Positions 20,300 through 30,902 are shown, numbered from the stretch's first letter. The stretch: DNA of 64,000 nt from Agapetus fuscipes (GCA_951799405.1 OX637342.1:1240001-1304000); one strand, 5' to 3'. Translations and numbers: made by a program. Notes: generated by a model from the letters alone, not told the origin.

Positions 20300-20532
20300 C
20301 TATAATATGTAATCTAAGTTGCAAAGATATATTGTATTAACATTTAAAAGATATCTTAAATGAATGCTCACTAACAGGCACGTGTAAGTTCGAGTTTACA
20401 AATGCTGCATGCGTAGGTACTCACAAAATAAAATCCAAACCTACAATAAACGTAAACCCTGCAACTTTTGCCAAGTGAATCATTTTTTACAGTATGGGTG
20501 GTCAGCTTCATATCAACATTTAAGAGAAGGAA
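20300..20532 (-). mobile_element. Rep-1 copy with internal deletion
   Basis: Tail AATCTATAATATGTAATCTA, body and head are present. About 25 bp, including the CCTG/CAGG hairpin, are missing (CTTTTGCCAAGTGAATC junction). It abuts a LINE end on the other strand. Confidence 0.8.
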
Positions 20533-20539
20533 TGAATAG

Positions 20540-20772
20540 CACTTCGGTCACATTATGAGAAATGAGAAGTACCGTCTCCTTCATCTTATCATTCAGGGTA
20601 AGATTGAGGGGAGAAGATCTCAGGGACGCCGAAGGACATCGTGGCTGAAGAACCTGCGACATTGGTTCGGCAGAAACACCAAGTCCCTATTTCGAGCCGC
20701 AGCATCAAAAATCAAAATAGCTATGATGATCGCCGATCTTCGTTAAAGTGGCACAAGAAGAAGAAGAATGAA
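20540..20772 (+). mobile_element. Jockey/RTE-like LINE 3' end with GAA tail
   Basis: The frame reads HFGHIMRNEKYRLLHLIIQG, GRRSQGRRRTSWLKNLR, FRAAASKIKIAMMIADLR and stop at 20744-20746. This is the C-terminus of a widespread insect non-LTR element. It is followed by an AAGAAGAAGAAG tail. Confidence 0.8.
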
Positions 20773-20774
20773 TA

Positions 20775-21050
20775 GCCAAATCAAAAATATATTTGTTTAC
20801 ATTTATCCCAGCAACCCGGCCGCGTGACGTCACAATTCATGTGCGGACCCCACCGTGGATTGTCTTGCTCAGCTTTTCAACTCTGCGTGTCGTTGAACGC
20901 GCGTTATTTATGTCGTACACCCTGCAGGTACGTACATTAGAACGGCATTGAAACGTCCAGCCCGCTTGAACTTTATGTGAACCCTGTGCCGGATTTTGTG
21001 ACGGGCATCTTACATGGCTAGGGTTCGATTCCGACGTAAAAAAACACACA
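20775..21050. other. GC-balanced segment with a tRNA-like B box
   Basis: AGCAACCCGGCCGCGTGACG at 20811 recurs inverted near 29575-29605. GGCTAGGGTTCGATTCCGAC (21018-21037) resembles a tRNA B box and is followed by a CA microsatellite (21041-21060), which suggests the 3' part of another SINE head. No gene. Confidence 0.4.
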
Positions 21051-21289
21051 CACACACACATCTTATCGGATTTCTTACACACTTTTATTATCCACACACA
21101 GGACCGCAATCAATATTATATAATGTTTGTATCATGTGATGCTTATCAGATCTGAACATGGTCAATTGTAAAAAATAAATTGAATATACTCGGATATTTC
21201 ATATTAGACGTAAAATACCAAAGACGAAAACTAACATGTTTTTAACGTTGAGATAATTATATGAAAATTCAGGAATTACTCCTCTCATC

Positions 21290-21523
21290 CATAATCTAAG
21301 TGGCAAGGATATATTCATTAAAAGCTCTTAAATGCATGCCCACAAACAAACATGTTTAGTTCGCGCTTACAAATGCTGAATGTACAAATAAAATCCACGC
21401 CTTAAATGAACATAAGCCCTACAACTTTTGACAACCTTCCATAACACAGGGGTGACCTTGGCAAAGTGAACCATTTTTTACAGTATGGGTGGTCAGCCTC
21501 ATACCAACCTATAAGTCAAGGAA
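21290..21523 (-). mobile_element. Rep-1 copy, near full length
   Basis: ATAATCTAAGTGGCAAGGAT tail and ACCAACCTATAAGTCAAGGA head on the plus strand. Subfamily with GCTCTTAAATGCATGCCCAC. Confidence 0.85.
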
Positions 21524-21639
21524 TCTCATCATTCTCATTTTTTTCAGTAACGGACATGATCCTTGATTTCCGCCTTTGGCAACATTCATAGACAAAATTT
21601 TATAAAAATATAAGATCCAAAATTAAATACGACAAAAAT

Positions 21640-21800
21640 ATTTCTAACAATTATGTTCCTGAAGATGCCTTATTAGGCGAAAATGTTTGAGCAAAAAATA
21701 TAAATAAAAGTGAATTCAAACTTTGTTTTTTTCTGTTGAATTTATAAAAAAATAAAATGGACTGTCACTGTGTTAACATAATTAATTACCCTTAAAAATA
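21640..21800 (+). repeat. Rep-2 repeat with hammerhead-like motif
   Basis: CCTGAAGATGCCTTATTAGG, then CGAAAATGTTTGAGC (21658-21692), has CTGAAGA (fits CUGANGA), a GCCT/AGGC stem and GAAA in order. The sequence after it is the inverse of 2255-2320 and 62360-62440. It ends near ACTGTCACTGTGTTAACA. Confidence 0.5.
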
Positions 21801-22136
21801 TGTAAAAGTATTATTTTTAATTGTTGCATAACTTTAAATCTATGTTCAATTGTATTTTTTTTAAGTGTAGTAGTTAGACCTACAGACTTATAATTGGAAA
21901 GTCGAGGCCTCTATTCTCGGTGGAACATGAAAAAAATATCATAACATTTCCCAAATAGGCTTTTCCCTGTTGTAAAAAATATATATTCGAGAAGATAGTT
22001 CACCAAACTCCATACAGCGTTACAGAAACTAGGTCTTGCTTGTGCACGTTTTCTATAGCAATAACCAAGATCGCAAAAAGCTTTTGAATAATGTTTCAAA
22101 CAAAAACTACACTCACCAAATAAACCCAACTGATAG

Positions 22137-22640
22137 CGGTCCGTAGTTCAGTAGTTCAGTGGTAACACTTCGGACTCTGAATGGGAAGGTTGTGGGTTCG
22201 ATTCCCGGTGGAGCACAAAAAATATACACTTTATATATTTTCAAATTCGCTCTTCGCTGGGTTGAAAATTTCATAAGCCTTTACCAATGACCGGTTACCA
22301 AAGGTCCATCCAGCCTTACAGCAACTGGGTCTTGCTTGAGAATTGGCGCTTTGTAGCGACGACGATCAAGCTCGTAAAAAGGTCGATAGCTCAATTGGTA
22401 GAATGCTTACATTCCATGCCGAGAGCAAGGGTTCGATCTCAAGGTTTACTCAGCCTTCACAATAAATGAGAACCAGCCCCCCCGGGAGCTGGGAAACTCC
22501 CACTTCAACTGAAAGTGGTTGGTGTAAGGTCGGCCCCCTTACCTGTAAAAATAAATAGGTCCCGAATCGCCACGTGCGACCCCTTCGGGGATAACGCAGG
22601 CAAGAAGTTACACTATATGTGTAGCTTAGTTGCATTTGAT
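22137..22640 (+). mobile_element. Composite SINE A-B
   Basis: The first part is SINE-A: tRNA-like head GGTCCGTAGTTCAGT.., B box GGGTTCGATTCCCGG (22196-22210), then CCATCCAGCCTTACAGCAAC and TTGCTTGAGAATTGGCGC. At 22379 it passes into SINE-B: TCGATAGCTCAATTGGTAGA, B box GGGTTCGATCTC, CCGGGAGCTGGGAAACTCCC and CGACCCCTTCGGGGATAACG, ending TAGCTTAGTTGC. The SINE-A tail is absent, so the two bodies are fused rather than nested. Confidence 0.85.
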
Positions 22641-22741
22641 ATTTATTTGTCTAACCAAAAAAAAAACAATCATAAAAAAATATACCTAGGTACTCTTGTG
22701 TATATTAGAACACCCACAAAAAATATATAAAACGAAAAAAT

Positions 22742-22995
22742 AAATGAGAAATACGTTGCAAAAGCGAGAGACTAAATTATTTGCAGTTTATTTTTGTTTA
22801 CATACAAAACATTATTCGATCTGCGACGACAAAATGTGTATCGAGAAACCCATCAAGGGATTCGATGATCGTTTTTGGATTCAATACGCGACACGCCGCG
22901 CCGGACTGAATTATTCGCGAATATAACATTTTATGTTAGTTTCTTGTATTTTGCGTCTTCTGTACAGCCATGCACTCCGTGCTTTAAAAAATCCC
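22742..22995. other. Unassigned DNA upstream of LINE-A
   Basis: Contains two short frames and CGCGACACGCCGCGCCGG, a local GC island. No repeat or gene recognised. Confidence 0.3.
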
Positions 22996-23001
22996 TTGTA
23001 A

Positions 23002-25360
23002 AACTGTTATTTGGTAGTATGTATGGAAGAATGTATGAGAGGTGCCATAAGAGATGTCAGAGTCTACCAAGGTATATCCGTGGGCTCAGACCATCATCTC
23101 TTGTGTGCAAAAGTAATGATAGGCGAAGTAAAAGATAGGAAAAGAACGAAAGTGATTAAGATGAAAAGAGTGAAAGTGGAAAAATTAGATGATGAAAATG
23201 TCAGGAATGATTTGGAAGCTGAAGTAAGCCAGATTTTGAAATCGGATGAATGTAAGGAACTTGTGAAGAATGCATGTGTAGAAAAAATGTGGAAAACATT
23301 TAAAACATGTTTGGTTGAAAGCGCAAAGAAAGTATGCGGTGAAGTTACGATTGGGCATAAAAAAGGCAATGAATGGTGGAATGGTCAGGTTAAACAAGCA
23401 GTGAAAGAGAAGAAAGAGAGCTATTTAAAATGGATTAATGACAGAAAGAATAAAGTGTTAGAGACTGAATACAAGGCGAAAAAATGGCTAGCGAAGAATG
23501 AAGTTCAAATGAGTAAGAGAAGAATGGAAGAAAAATTGAGTGAAAGAGCACAGAATGACTTCTCTGACAATAAAAAGATGTTCTGGAGCTGGGTGAGACA
23601 AAACAACGACAGTTGTAGGTCCACAACTCCGGGAATCAAAAATGTCAGCGGAGACATTCTGTGGAATAAAGACGATGTAAAAAAGAGATGGAAAGAATAT
23701 TTTAACGAGGTTTTTGGTGAAGAAGAATGTGATTTAACTGTGAAAGGAGATTATGATGAGGGTAATGTTTTGAAAATATCGGAAGATGAAGTAAGAAAGG
23801 TCATAAAGGAATTAAAGAATGGGAAAGCTGCAAGTGTGGATGGTGTGAGACCTGACATGATGAAAGCGGGGGGAGAATGTGTGATTGAATGGATGAAAGA
23901 GCTTTGCGAATTGTGTGTTAGTGTCAAGGAGGTTCCATCGGACTGGAGAGAGGCGGTCATTGTGCCAATTTACAAAGGTAAAGGTGACAAAAAAGACTGC
24001 CGTAACTTCAGACCGATTAGCCTTCTTAGTGTGCCAGGTAAAGTGCTATGCAAGATTCTTATCCATAGGGTAAGATTATCCACCCAGGAGAAGGTCTCAG
24101 ATATACAATCTGGCTTTATGCCGGAAAGAGGTTGCGTAGACCAGATATTCGCGCTTCGACAGATAGTCGAAAAACAGCTAGCCGTAAATAAAAAGGTCTA
24201 CGCGGCTTTCGTAGATCTTGAGAAAGCCTTCGACTCGGTGGATAGAAGTATGATGTGGTGTGTGCTTGAGAGGTATGGTGTGAACAAAGCACTTCTGAAC
24301 GCGATACGCGCCATCTATCTTAATAGCAGGGCGTGTGTCAGGGTGGATGGAGAATACAGCGAGTATTTTAATGTGTACAAGGGTGTGAGACAGGGTTGCA
24401 TAATGAGCCCATGGTTATTCAATATAATCATGGATCATTGTGTTAAACAAGCGAATCTGGAAGGGCATGGCATACAGATTGGAGAGAGAAAAGTCGGAGT
24501 TCTGCTTTATGCTGATGACGCAGTATTAATTGCTGATTCAGCAGCGGAACTTCAGGCAATGCTCTCTAGTCTGAACCATGCTCTGTGTGTGAACAAGTTG
24601 AAAATTAATGCAAGTAAGACGAAAGTACTGATTTTTGACAGAATGGATGAAAATGAAGAATGCACGCTCATGTTGAATGGTACGAAAGTTGAAATTGTGG
24701 ATGAATTTAGATACTTGGGAAGTATGTTTGAGAAGAATGGAAAGATGACAAGAGAACTTGAGAATAGGATGTGTAAGGGCAAGCAAGTGGTCGGTGCAAT
24801 AGGAAGAATAGCAAAGAACAAGCGATTGACGATGGATCTGAGAATGACGGTACACAATGGCATATTGTTACCGACTTTGATGTATGGAAGTGAAGCATGG
24901 ACAGAGAATGATAGCGAAATGAGTAAAGTATGTACGGTGGAAATGAAGCATTTGAGAAGCATGACAGGAAAAACTCTGAGGGATAGAGTTAGGAATGAAT
25001 GGGTAAAAAAAGAATGTAATTTGAAAGAGGATGTGAAAGTTAAGGTACAAAAGAATGTGATGAGATGGTTTGGGCATGTGGAAAGAATGAACGATGATAG
25101 ACTGACAAAGTATGTATACAAAGAAAGTGTGAAAGGAAAAAGAGGGAAGGGACGACCGAGAAAAGTATGGAGTGATCAGATTGAGGAGATTGTGAAAGAA
25201 TGGGATATACAAAGTAAGCGTAAAAGAAGAAAATGCATGAAAAAGTTGATGGATATGAATGAATTGAAAGAGGTATGTAAGGATAGGAAAAAATGGAGGC
25301 AACTCTGCAGAGGCTCTGGCCACCCCTAGCGGAATGGTGACAGAGTTACAGTTACAGTGG
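23002..25360 (+). mobile_element. LINE-A, 5'-truncated RTE-like retrotransposon
   Basis: The element begins inside the endonuclease region and runs through the reverse transcriptase to a 3' end with GAGTTACAGTTACAGTGG, a GTTACA-repeat tail of the kind used by RTE-group elements. Related 3' ends lie at 10946-11072 (plus), 35253-35400 (minus), 49415-49660 (minus) and 56940-57150 (minus). No 5' UTR is seen, so this copy cannot make its own full-length transcript. Confidence 0.85.
23011..25329 (+). CDS. LINE-A endonuclease remnant, reverse transcriptase and C-terminal domain
   Basis: 772 uninterrupted codons; the first in-frame ATG is at residue 5 and the frame is open from 23002. Residues 26-28 (SDH) are the last catalytic motif of an APE-type endonuclease, whose earlier part is missing. 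The reverse transcriptase follows: FRPISLL (about 333-339), FVDLEKAFDSVD with aspartate 402, GVRQGCIMSPWLFN from 458, and the YADD box at 500-503 (aspartates 502 and 503). All three catalytic aspartates are present. YLGSMFEKNG, LPTLMYGSEAW, MRWFGHVERM and GKGRPRKVW lead to the end GSGHP. It most resembles RTE-like elements; a related non-LTR clade is possible. It is the youngest-looking element in the window. Confidence 0.9.
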   Translation: MVVCMEECMRGAIRDVRVYQGISVGSDHHLLCAKVMIGEVKDRKRTKVIKMKRVKVEKLDDENVRNDLEAEVSQILKSDECKELVKNACVEKMWKTFKTCLVESAKKVCGEVTIGHKKGNEWWNGQVKQAVKEKKESYLKWINDRKNKVLETEYKAKKWLAKNEVQMSKRRMEEKLSERAQNDFSDNKKMFWSWVRQNNDSCRSTTPGIKNVSGDILWNKDDVKKRWKEYFNEVFGEEECDLTVKGDYDEGNVLKISEDEVRKVIKELKNGKAASVDGVRPDMMKAGGECVIEWMKELCELCVSVKEVPSDWREAVIVPIYKGKGDKKDCRNFRPISLLSVPGKVLCKILIHRVRLSTQEKVSDIQSGFMPERGCVDQIFALRQIVEKQLAVNKKVYAAFVDLEKAFDSVDRSMMWCVLERYGVNKALLNAIRAIYLNSRACVRVDGEYSEYFNVYKGVRQGCIMSPWLFNIIMDHCVKQANLEGHGIQIGERKVGVLLYADDAVLIADSAAELQAMLSSLNHALCVNKLKINASKTKVLIFDRMDENEECTLMLNGTKVEIVDEFRYLGSMFEKNGKMTRELENRMCKGKQVVGAIGRIAKNKRLTMDLRMTVHNGILLPTLMYGSEAWTENDSEMSKVCTVEMKHLRSMTGKTLRDRVRNEWVKKECNLKEDVKVKVQKNVMRWFGHVERMNDDRLTKYVYKESVKGKRGKGRPRKVWSDQIEEIVKEWDIQSKRKRRKCMKKLMDMNELKEVCKDRKKWRQLCRGSGHP

Positions 25361-25820
25361 TAGTAAAATTTACAATTTTATTTTAGCTTGTAAAAAAAGT
25401 CAAAAAATGTTTTAAAAGAAAAGAAAAATGTACAACTTGGCACGCTGTTAAAAAAGAAGGCACTGTAGTTGTCTTTACAATTTTTTGTTTTTTTTTAAAT
25501 ACGAAATAATTTTAAAAATGGAAGTGCTACAGTTTTGAAATAAATTTAGTATTGATAACTTGTAACGCTGTTTTAAAAATACACTGTTCTTTATCAAAAA
25601 TGAAACAAAAAATCGCAGCATCTTCTAAGATTAGATTATTACAGTTCTGAAAGAAAATAAACATTGATAACATTCCAAGTTGTGCAGAACAAGTTTCTTG
25701 ATCAAGAAAAACAATAAAAAATTTAATTCAAAAGAGAGTAAAAAAATGCTCGCTCATTTTTTAGGGTTTTAAAGTAAAACATCAGTTGATAACTTTGTAC
25801 GCTGTTCAATTGCACCCGAA
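25361..25820. other. Unassigned AT-rich DNA
   Basis: No frame or recognised repeat. Confidence 0.35.
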
Positions 25821-25825
25821 ATTAT

Positions 25826-25925
25826 TTTCAATTATTGCATCGTAAATGGTGTGTTTATTGTCCTCCACCGGGATTCAAACTCATGACGTTCCATTTACGA
25901 GCCAATAAACTAAGGACCGATCTGC
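25826..25925 (-). mobile_element. SINE-A head fragment, diverged
   Basis: The plus strand shows CCTCCACCGGGATTCAAACT and TTCCATTTACGAG..AAGGACCGATC, the inverse of the SINE-A B-box and A-box regions. Confidence 0.6.
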
Positions 25926-26120
25926 GTAGGTACCTGTTATCATGTTATAGGTATACCTACTTCTATATGCTTAAGCAGTACCCTTATCAAGAGTGTTTTC
26001 CCCCAAAATCTGCCGTTTTTGTTTGTTTGAACTTGATTTTCTTCATCACTGTAAATCTTTTGCTAAGACCATAAAGTGTGAGAAACAAAAACGGCAGATT
26101 TTGGGAGAAATCACTCTTTA

Positions 26121-26532
26121 TGTTCGGGATTTGGTCGGGATGGATGGTCACTGGTTTCTTTAGTTAAATTTCTTTTCTTTTTTGTTACGGTTGAACTTTA
26201 ATTTTTATAAGTGTACAACAATTGAAACAGACAATAATAGAGAATAACACTTACAGCAAGAGAATAGGAGAAGAACATTTAAATTGGCAGAATCTTTGCT
26301 TTTATATTAGGGCATTCTAACCCTCTTAAATTTCTGTAACAATAACTCACTTCTAACCAATGGCAGGCATTGACCAATAACAACGTTGTGACGTCAGACC
26401 ATAGACAATTTGGAGTTGCTATATTCACAACATATATCCCTTTTTCTTACCTACCATAACTATAAATAACATAAACTCACTCTAATATCGGCATTATATT
26501 TATTATTAAAATAGTCGGAATATTACCCGACA
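26121..26532 (+). mobile_element. LTR of a retrotransposon
   Basis: Begins TGTTCGGGATTTGG and ends TTACCCGACA, so it has TG..CA ends within short inverted repeats (TGTTCGGG / CCCGACA). A TATA-like CTATAAATAACATAA lies at 26459-26474. CTGGCGCCCCC directly after the end resembles a primer-binding site of the TGGCGCCC type. Fits a Gypsy-like LTR. No gag or pol follows. Confidence 0.7.
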
Positions 26533-26640
26533 CTGGCGCCCCCGCTGTACGTGGGAATTCGCAAAGAAGAAGAATAGGATTAATTGTTTCATCCTTTTGA
26601 ACTAATGTTATTTTTTTTCTTCTATTATACCTCTCATATT
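26533..26640 (+). mobile_element. Short leader after the LTR, truncated
   Basis: TGGCGCCCCCGCTGTACGTG is the likely primer-binding region. The rest is uninformative, and the match to the interrupted M1 resumes near 26648. Confidence 0.5.
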
Positions 26641-26714
26641 TTCTCAAACACTTTAATATTTTCCGTAAACTTTACTTTTCGCAAGTTTTGCAACTCGTAC
26701 TAAGGGTACAGGTA

Positions 26715-27540
26715 CTTTTTTTTCGATATTAATATCGATATATTAATAATAATTAAACGGTCATTAAATCTTATCAGCAAATAAACAAATAACATTTTTT
26801 TCTAAATACAAAAAACTTCAACCGAGAGTCCTATAATTAAACAGGTATGCGTTTCATAAAAAACTTGAGGTGTGTCGGTTTTTTGGTTCACATAGTTATT
26901 TGGCCTAGTATAAATTATCATATTTTTGAAAGACTGGAGCCGAAAAGGTCTCAGACATGTCAGAAAATACCATTTATTTGCTCGGATGGGCGGGTCAAGA
27001 GCTCACCTGAATTCTAAAAACTATTATAATGTCTCTCACGATATTTCAGACCCTTTTGTAACCAAAAAAACTACCCCCTAGTGAGGTCTCATCAAAAAAT
27101 GCAAATAATGATTTTAATAGATTGTGCAAAAAAATAAACAAATACGGTCTCCTTTGTCTAAGTAATATTATATACAACGAGCAAAAAATATATTTTCTAG
27201 GTAAAAATTAAAGCTTTTGTTGTCGTTTTAAAAAAATAATTTCTAGGTATAATTGATTGTGTTAGGATGCTTGTAAAAATGTGATACTATTAAAACTTTG
27301 TTTTTCAAATATTAACAAATATATAACATTTTCTTTTCATTACCTAAATGTTGAACAAAAATTACAAAGTTTTCTGAAAAACTCAAAAGCGCCAGTTTAT
27401 TTATTTATTTTTTCAACCCAACAAAAATATGATTTTGTGATAATTTTATAGTGTTTGAGAACATTTTTAAAAGCTGATAAAAACGAAATTTATAAGTACC
27501 TACATATCATTTATAATTTATTATTTAATCTAATCTCACG
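26715..27540. other. Unassigned AT-rich DNA
   Basis: No frame of note and no recognised repeat. Confidence 0.35.
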
Positions 27541-27547
27541 TCCTTCG

Positions 27548-27596
27548 TTTCAGATGATCCAGGCGAAATGTTGATAGAGTTGCAGTTGCAGTAACA
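27548..27596 (+). mobile_element. Possible LINE-A 3' terminus
   Basis: TGTTGATAGAGTTGCAGTTGCAGTAACAGT parallels the LINE-A end (GGTGACAGAGTTACAGTTAC). Only about 50 bp. Confidence 0.4.
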
Positions 27597-27599
27597 GTC

Positions 27600-28360
27600 A
27601 GGACCTTTAATTTTTTTTTTTAATATTTACTATCACTTAACAAAATAGAATTTAAAAAAAAAACTAAGGAATGTGACTACAATCGTTTGAAAGAATAAAA
27701 ATATTTTCATTTTAAGAGATTATCCTTAAGTATTTCTACAAAAAGCAATCCGGATCATTGGTCCTGTTTTTGGATGGCTCTTAATTACCCTTTTGAATAC
27801 CAGAAACTTTTAATGTCTTTTCATTAGAAACCAAGGGAAAGACGGAGTATGGATTTGAATTTTTATGGTGCCCTCGAAGACATTTATGGTCCGGACTAAG
27901 TATCCGTTCCTTTGAAATAAAATGCCACGATGTCAGACCATTTGAAAGGACAAGACCGAAAATATTTCAGAGTTTTTTTACAATTATATTTTATGGGTTC
28001 CACCCCATTTTAAAGTAATATCGTAAACTAGAAAGGAAAATACAAGGTTGCGTAGTTAACTAGTCATTTAATTCTAATTCTCATTGATTTTAACATTTGT
28101 AAAAGCGTTCAATTTAATAATATGGAAAACATTGCTTCAAAATTTTGCAGGTCAAGAAAGGAAAAACTTTTACTTCTAATAAGGAGTTTTGCAAGCTTAT
28201 GTTATCTTTTTGATCATATTGGATATAGATTTATATTATATTGTTTATACTTTTATGGAAGATCATATCAATCATCTATTGGTTTCATTACACAACCTTG
28301 TATTCGAATATATTTTCCAGTTATATGTATTCACAAAAATATTTGCCATTCGTAAAAAGC
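27600..28360. other. Unassigned AT-rich DNA
   Basis: Overlapping short frames at 28122-28419 are rich in Y, I and F and look like AT-rich chance frames. Confidence 0.35.
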
Positions 28361-28373
28361 AAACACATGCAGC

Positions 28374-28922
28374 ACCGATTGAAATCACTTTGGAGTCAGA
28401 CTTTGAATTGCGTGAATAACAACACCCAAATAAAACTTATCAGGAGTCTGGTCCACTATATTAATTGTATTTATGCTGCTGAAACATTGACCATAAAAGC
28501 AGCAGAAAGGAGAGAAATTGACGCGTTCGAGATGTGGTGCTGGAGGCGCATGCTCCGAGTTCCATGGACGGCTAGACGTACCAACGTACCTAGACGTACC
28601 AACGTACCTAGACGTACCAACGAGGTACCAACGAGTCCATTTGTCAGGAGTTGCTTTTGCATGTCTTGACACTTGTCAATGTCTGTATACGACGGATTCT
28701 TCAGTTATTCGATCATTTTGTCTGAGGAAATGAGGATAATCTAGTACGACTGGTTGTAATCGAAAGCCTTGAGTAAAAGAGAGGGAGAGGAATATCCCTT
28801 ACAGGATGAACCGATCAAGTGAAGACAGCAGCAGGCACCTCGGTTGTTGGAGCGCTGAGAGCAGCGCAGTCAAGAGAGAATTGGAGAAGAATGTTTGAAT
28901 TCTACAACAGTTACAAACGTCT
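28374..28922 (+). pseudogene. Decayed RTE-like LINE C-terminal region
   Basis: One frame gives YINCIYAAETLTIKAAERRE IDAFEMWCWRRMLRVPWT and RRTN. After a break, a second frame from about 28755 gives LVVIESLE, KRGRGIS, TDQVKTAAGTSVVGALRAAQ and WRRMFEFYNSYKR. The order is that of RTE-like elements. At least two stops and a frameshift separate the parts. Confidence 0.7.
28573..28632 (+). repeat. 18-bp tandem repeat inside the LINE remnant
   Basis: AGACGTACCAACGTACCT is repeated three times in frame (RRTNVP in the protein). It expands the RRTN segment of the LINE. Confidence 0.85.
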
Positions 28923-28933
28923 ATAATATATAA

Positions 28934-29058
28934 CCTCATGTCATGCCCACAGACAGGCACAATATTTCAAATGATCATAAACCTTGCAACTCCTGCCGCC
29001 TTTCCCTGAATCGGGATGGCATTGACAAAAGTAAACCATTTTTTACAGCACGGGAAGG
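28934..29058 (-). mobile_element. Rep-1 fragment
   Basis: CTTGCAACTCCTGCCGCCTT and AAACCATTTTTTACAGCACGG. The 3' end and outermost head are missing. Confidence 0.65.
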
Positions 29059-29119
29059 AAGATACAGAAGAAAGTTTTGTATGTAACTTCACAAGATATC
29101 TCAAATAAATTAATTATAT

Positions 29120-29420
29120 CAAACACAAACAAAGTCAAATCATTTTCATGTATCAGGAACGCAGAAGAGGTGTGTGGTAAAGTCAAACATGCGAAGCCAC
29201 CATGCAGACTCGGTTTTCTCTTTCTAGCGCACGCGTCTGCCGCCATCTGCGTCCCTCTCTTGTCATGTTACCGACAAGTTTTCACCTCCTCGGGTTTCTG
29301 TGCTCCTGGTACTGGAGCGTTGCAAGAAATCGCCGCGCCGCATAGCAGCCATTTCTAGAATACCTTTAGTTCGTGAATTCCTCGCAGAGCGCCACCGGAT
29401 CATAATATCTAAAAGTAAAC
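29120..29420. other. GC-balanced segment without repeat match
   Basis: More GC-rich than its flanks (CGCGTCTGCCGCCATCTGCG, AAATCGCCGCGCCGCATAGC). A frame at 29300-29563 begins MLLVLERCKKSPRRIAA but is not recognisable. Could be unique host sequence. No clear exon borders. Confidence 0.3.
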
Positions 29421-29559
29421 AAAAGTCTTCTTCTTCTTATGTTTGCCATTCTTTCTTCTCTTTTGAATATACTCTTAATTCCCTACTAATATTTATTATG
29501 TTTCTGGATCAAGTACAAAGATTTTCCTTTATTTGGACAACGTCCTCCATGGAATTGGC

Positions 29560-29890
29560 ATAGACAATATTGTGTCGCTACGCGGCCGGGTTGCTAGGCA
29601 AAATACATAAAAATATTTTGTTTTTGGTTGCTAAAGATGGCAGTCCCGTACTAGACTGACGTTTGCACGTTGGGAAAAAGGTTCCAAATTCAAAAATGTT
29701 CCGACTTCGTACGCGTTGTCTCATGAAATTAGAAAAACCGGATTATTTTCCTCTTAATTAGTTATCAGAAGTTAACTGTAACTTAAAATCATTAATTTTC
29801 TGTAGGTATTGGAAAAAAATAATATTTTTAAATATGTATTGTTACACGTTTTTGTACAGTTAGTAGCTTAATTTATAATTATTATCTGTA
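29560..29890. other. Unassigned DNA
   Basis: 29575-29605 shares CGGCCGGGTTGCTAGGC with the inverse of 20811-20825. A weak Rep-1-like trace (GGTATTGGTATGAAATTGGT) follows at 29905-29955. Confidence 0.3.
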
Positions 29891-29959
29891 TTCCATGGTA
29901 TGGTATTGGTATGAAATTGGTTCACTTTTACCGACGTCACCCCTGCATAAAGAAAACGC

Positions 29960-30580
29960 TTCAAGAAGGTTTAATATTTTATTTATTAAAATCGGTAAAT
30001 GATAAATTAAAAAGCGTGTTTAGTTAAAAACTTCACTGTCTTTTATTTATTGTCATACCTCTCTTCATACACTTATGAACATATTACATAGTAAGAACAA
30101 TAATTATGATTTTATTTCAATCTCGCAAATTTGCGGGATTGAAATAAAATCGGGATTAAATTCCATGATGACATTGATCCATATTACAAATCAATAAAAC
30201 TTTTTTCTTTATAATATTTTAAATCAAATATAATGAAAACATTCAACGCTGTTATTTGTAAAAAAAAAAACAATAATATTTATTTATTTTAATCTCTGAA
30301 CAATAGTAGTGCCATGATTAATTGTGACACTATTTTTATCGATCGACAATCCGACACGAGATTTCTTACGGCGAAGAGAAGACAAGATTTACATAACGGA
30401 GTGGGCGAATGGTCCAACCGAACACCGAGCAATCGTTCAAAAAACTAAAATAGTGTGGAACAGTATTTCTAACGTGTAAACGCAACGATAGAGTTTTACA
30501 AATAATATTCATTACAAATATTTTTTTCCTAAATTCACTTTTTATGTTCATAGTTTTTAAATGAATGAATTTTTCTACAT
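29960..30580. other. AT-rich DNA with a small palindrome
   Basis: GATTTTATTTCAATCTCGCA and its inverse TGCGGGATTGAAATAAAATC (30110-30150) form a near-perfect hairpin. Nothing else recognised. Confidence 0.45.
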
Positions 30581-30585
30581 GTATT

Positions 30586-30832
30586 CCTTGACTTATAAGT
30601 TGGTATGAGGCTGACCAGCCATACTGTAAAAAATGCTTCACTTTGCCAATGTATCAGGGAAGGTCGGCAAAAGTTGTAGGGTTTATGTTCAATTGAGGTT
30701 TGGATTTTATTTGTATGTACACATTCAGCATTTGGAAGCGCAAACTACACGTGTTTGTTTGTGGGCATGTATTTGATATGATCTTTAAATGTTAATATAT
30801 CTTTGCAACTTAGATTATAGATTATTATGATA
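30586..30832 (+). mobile_element. Rep-1 copy, near full length
   Basis: CCTTGACTTATAAGTTGGTA to GCAACTTAGATTATAGATT. A 7-bp deletion removes part of the hairpin (GCCAATGTATCAGGG). Confidence 0.9.
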
Positions 30833-30902
30833 TGAAAATTCTTGGAAATTTTAATATTCAATTTAGGCACTATTTTAGTTGTCATACAGTTTTTGTTAAT
30901 CC

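Larger units (their letters stand above)
25978..26709. mobile_element. M1 palindromic MITE interrupted by an LTR
   Basis: The left part (25978-26120) runs from GTACCCTTATC through AATCTGCCGTTTTTGTTT and GACCATAAAGTG to AATCACTCTTTA. The right part (about 26648-26709) runs from TTTAATATTTTCCGTAAAC to CTCGTACTAAGGGTAC. The left arm lacks the outer TTGCAAAACTTGAG block. Between them is an LTR fragment. Confidence 0.8.

Noticed and set aside
22137..22460. Genuine tRNA genes (A and B boxes present)
   Set aside because: The heads recur with the same SINE bodies in several places, and the acceptor stems do not pair. They are tRNA-derived SINE heads.
24552..25121. 189-codon minus-strand frame, and others opposite LINE-A
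   Set aside because: They are shadows of the LINE-A coding frame, with F/S/H-rich composition typical of antisense frames.
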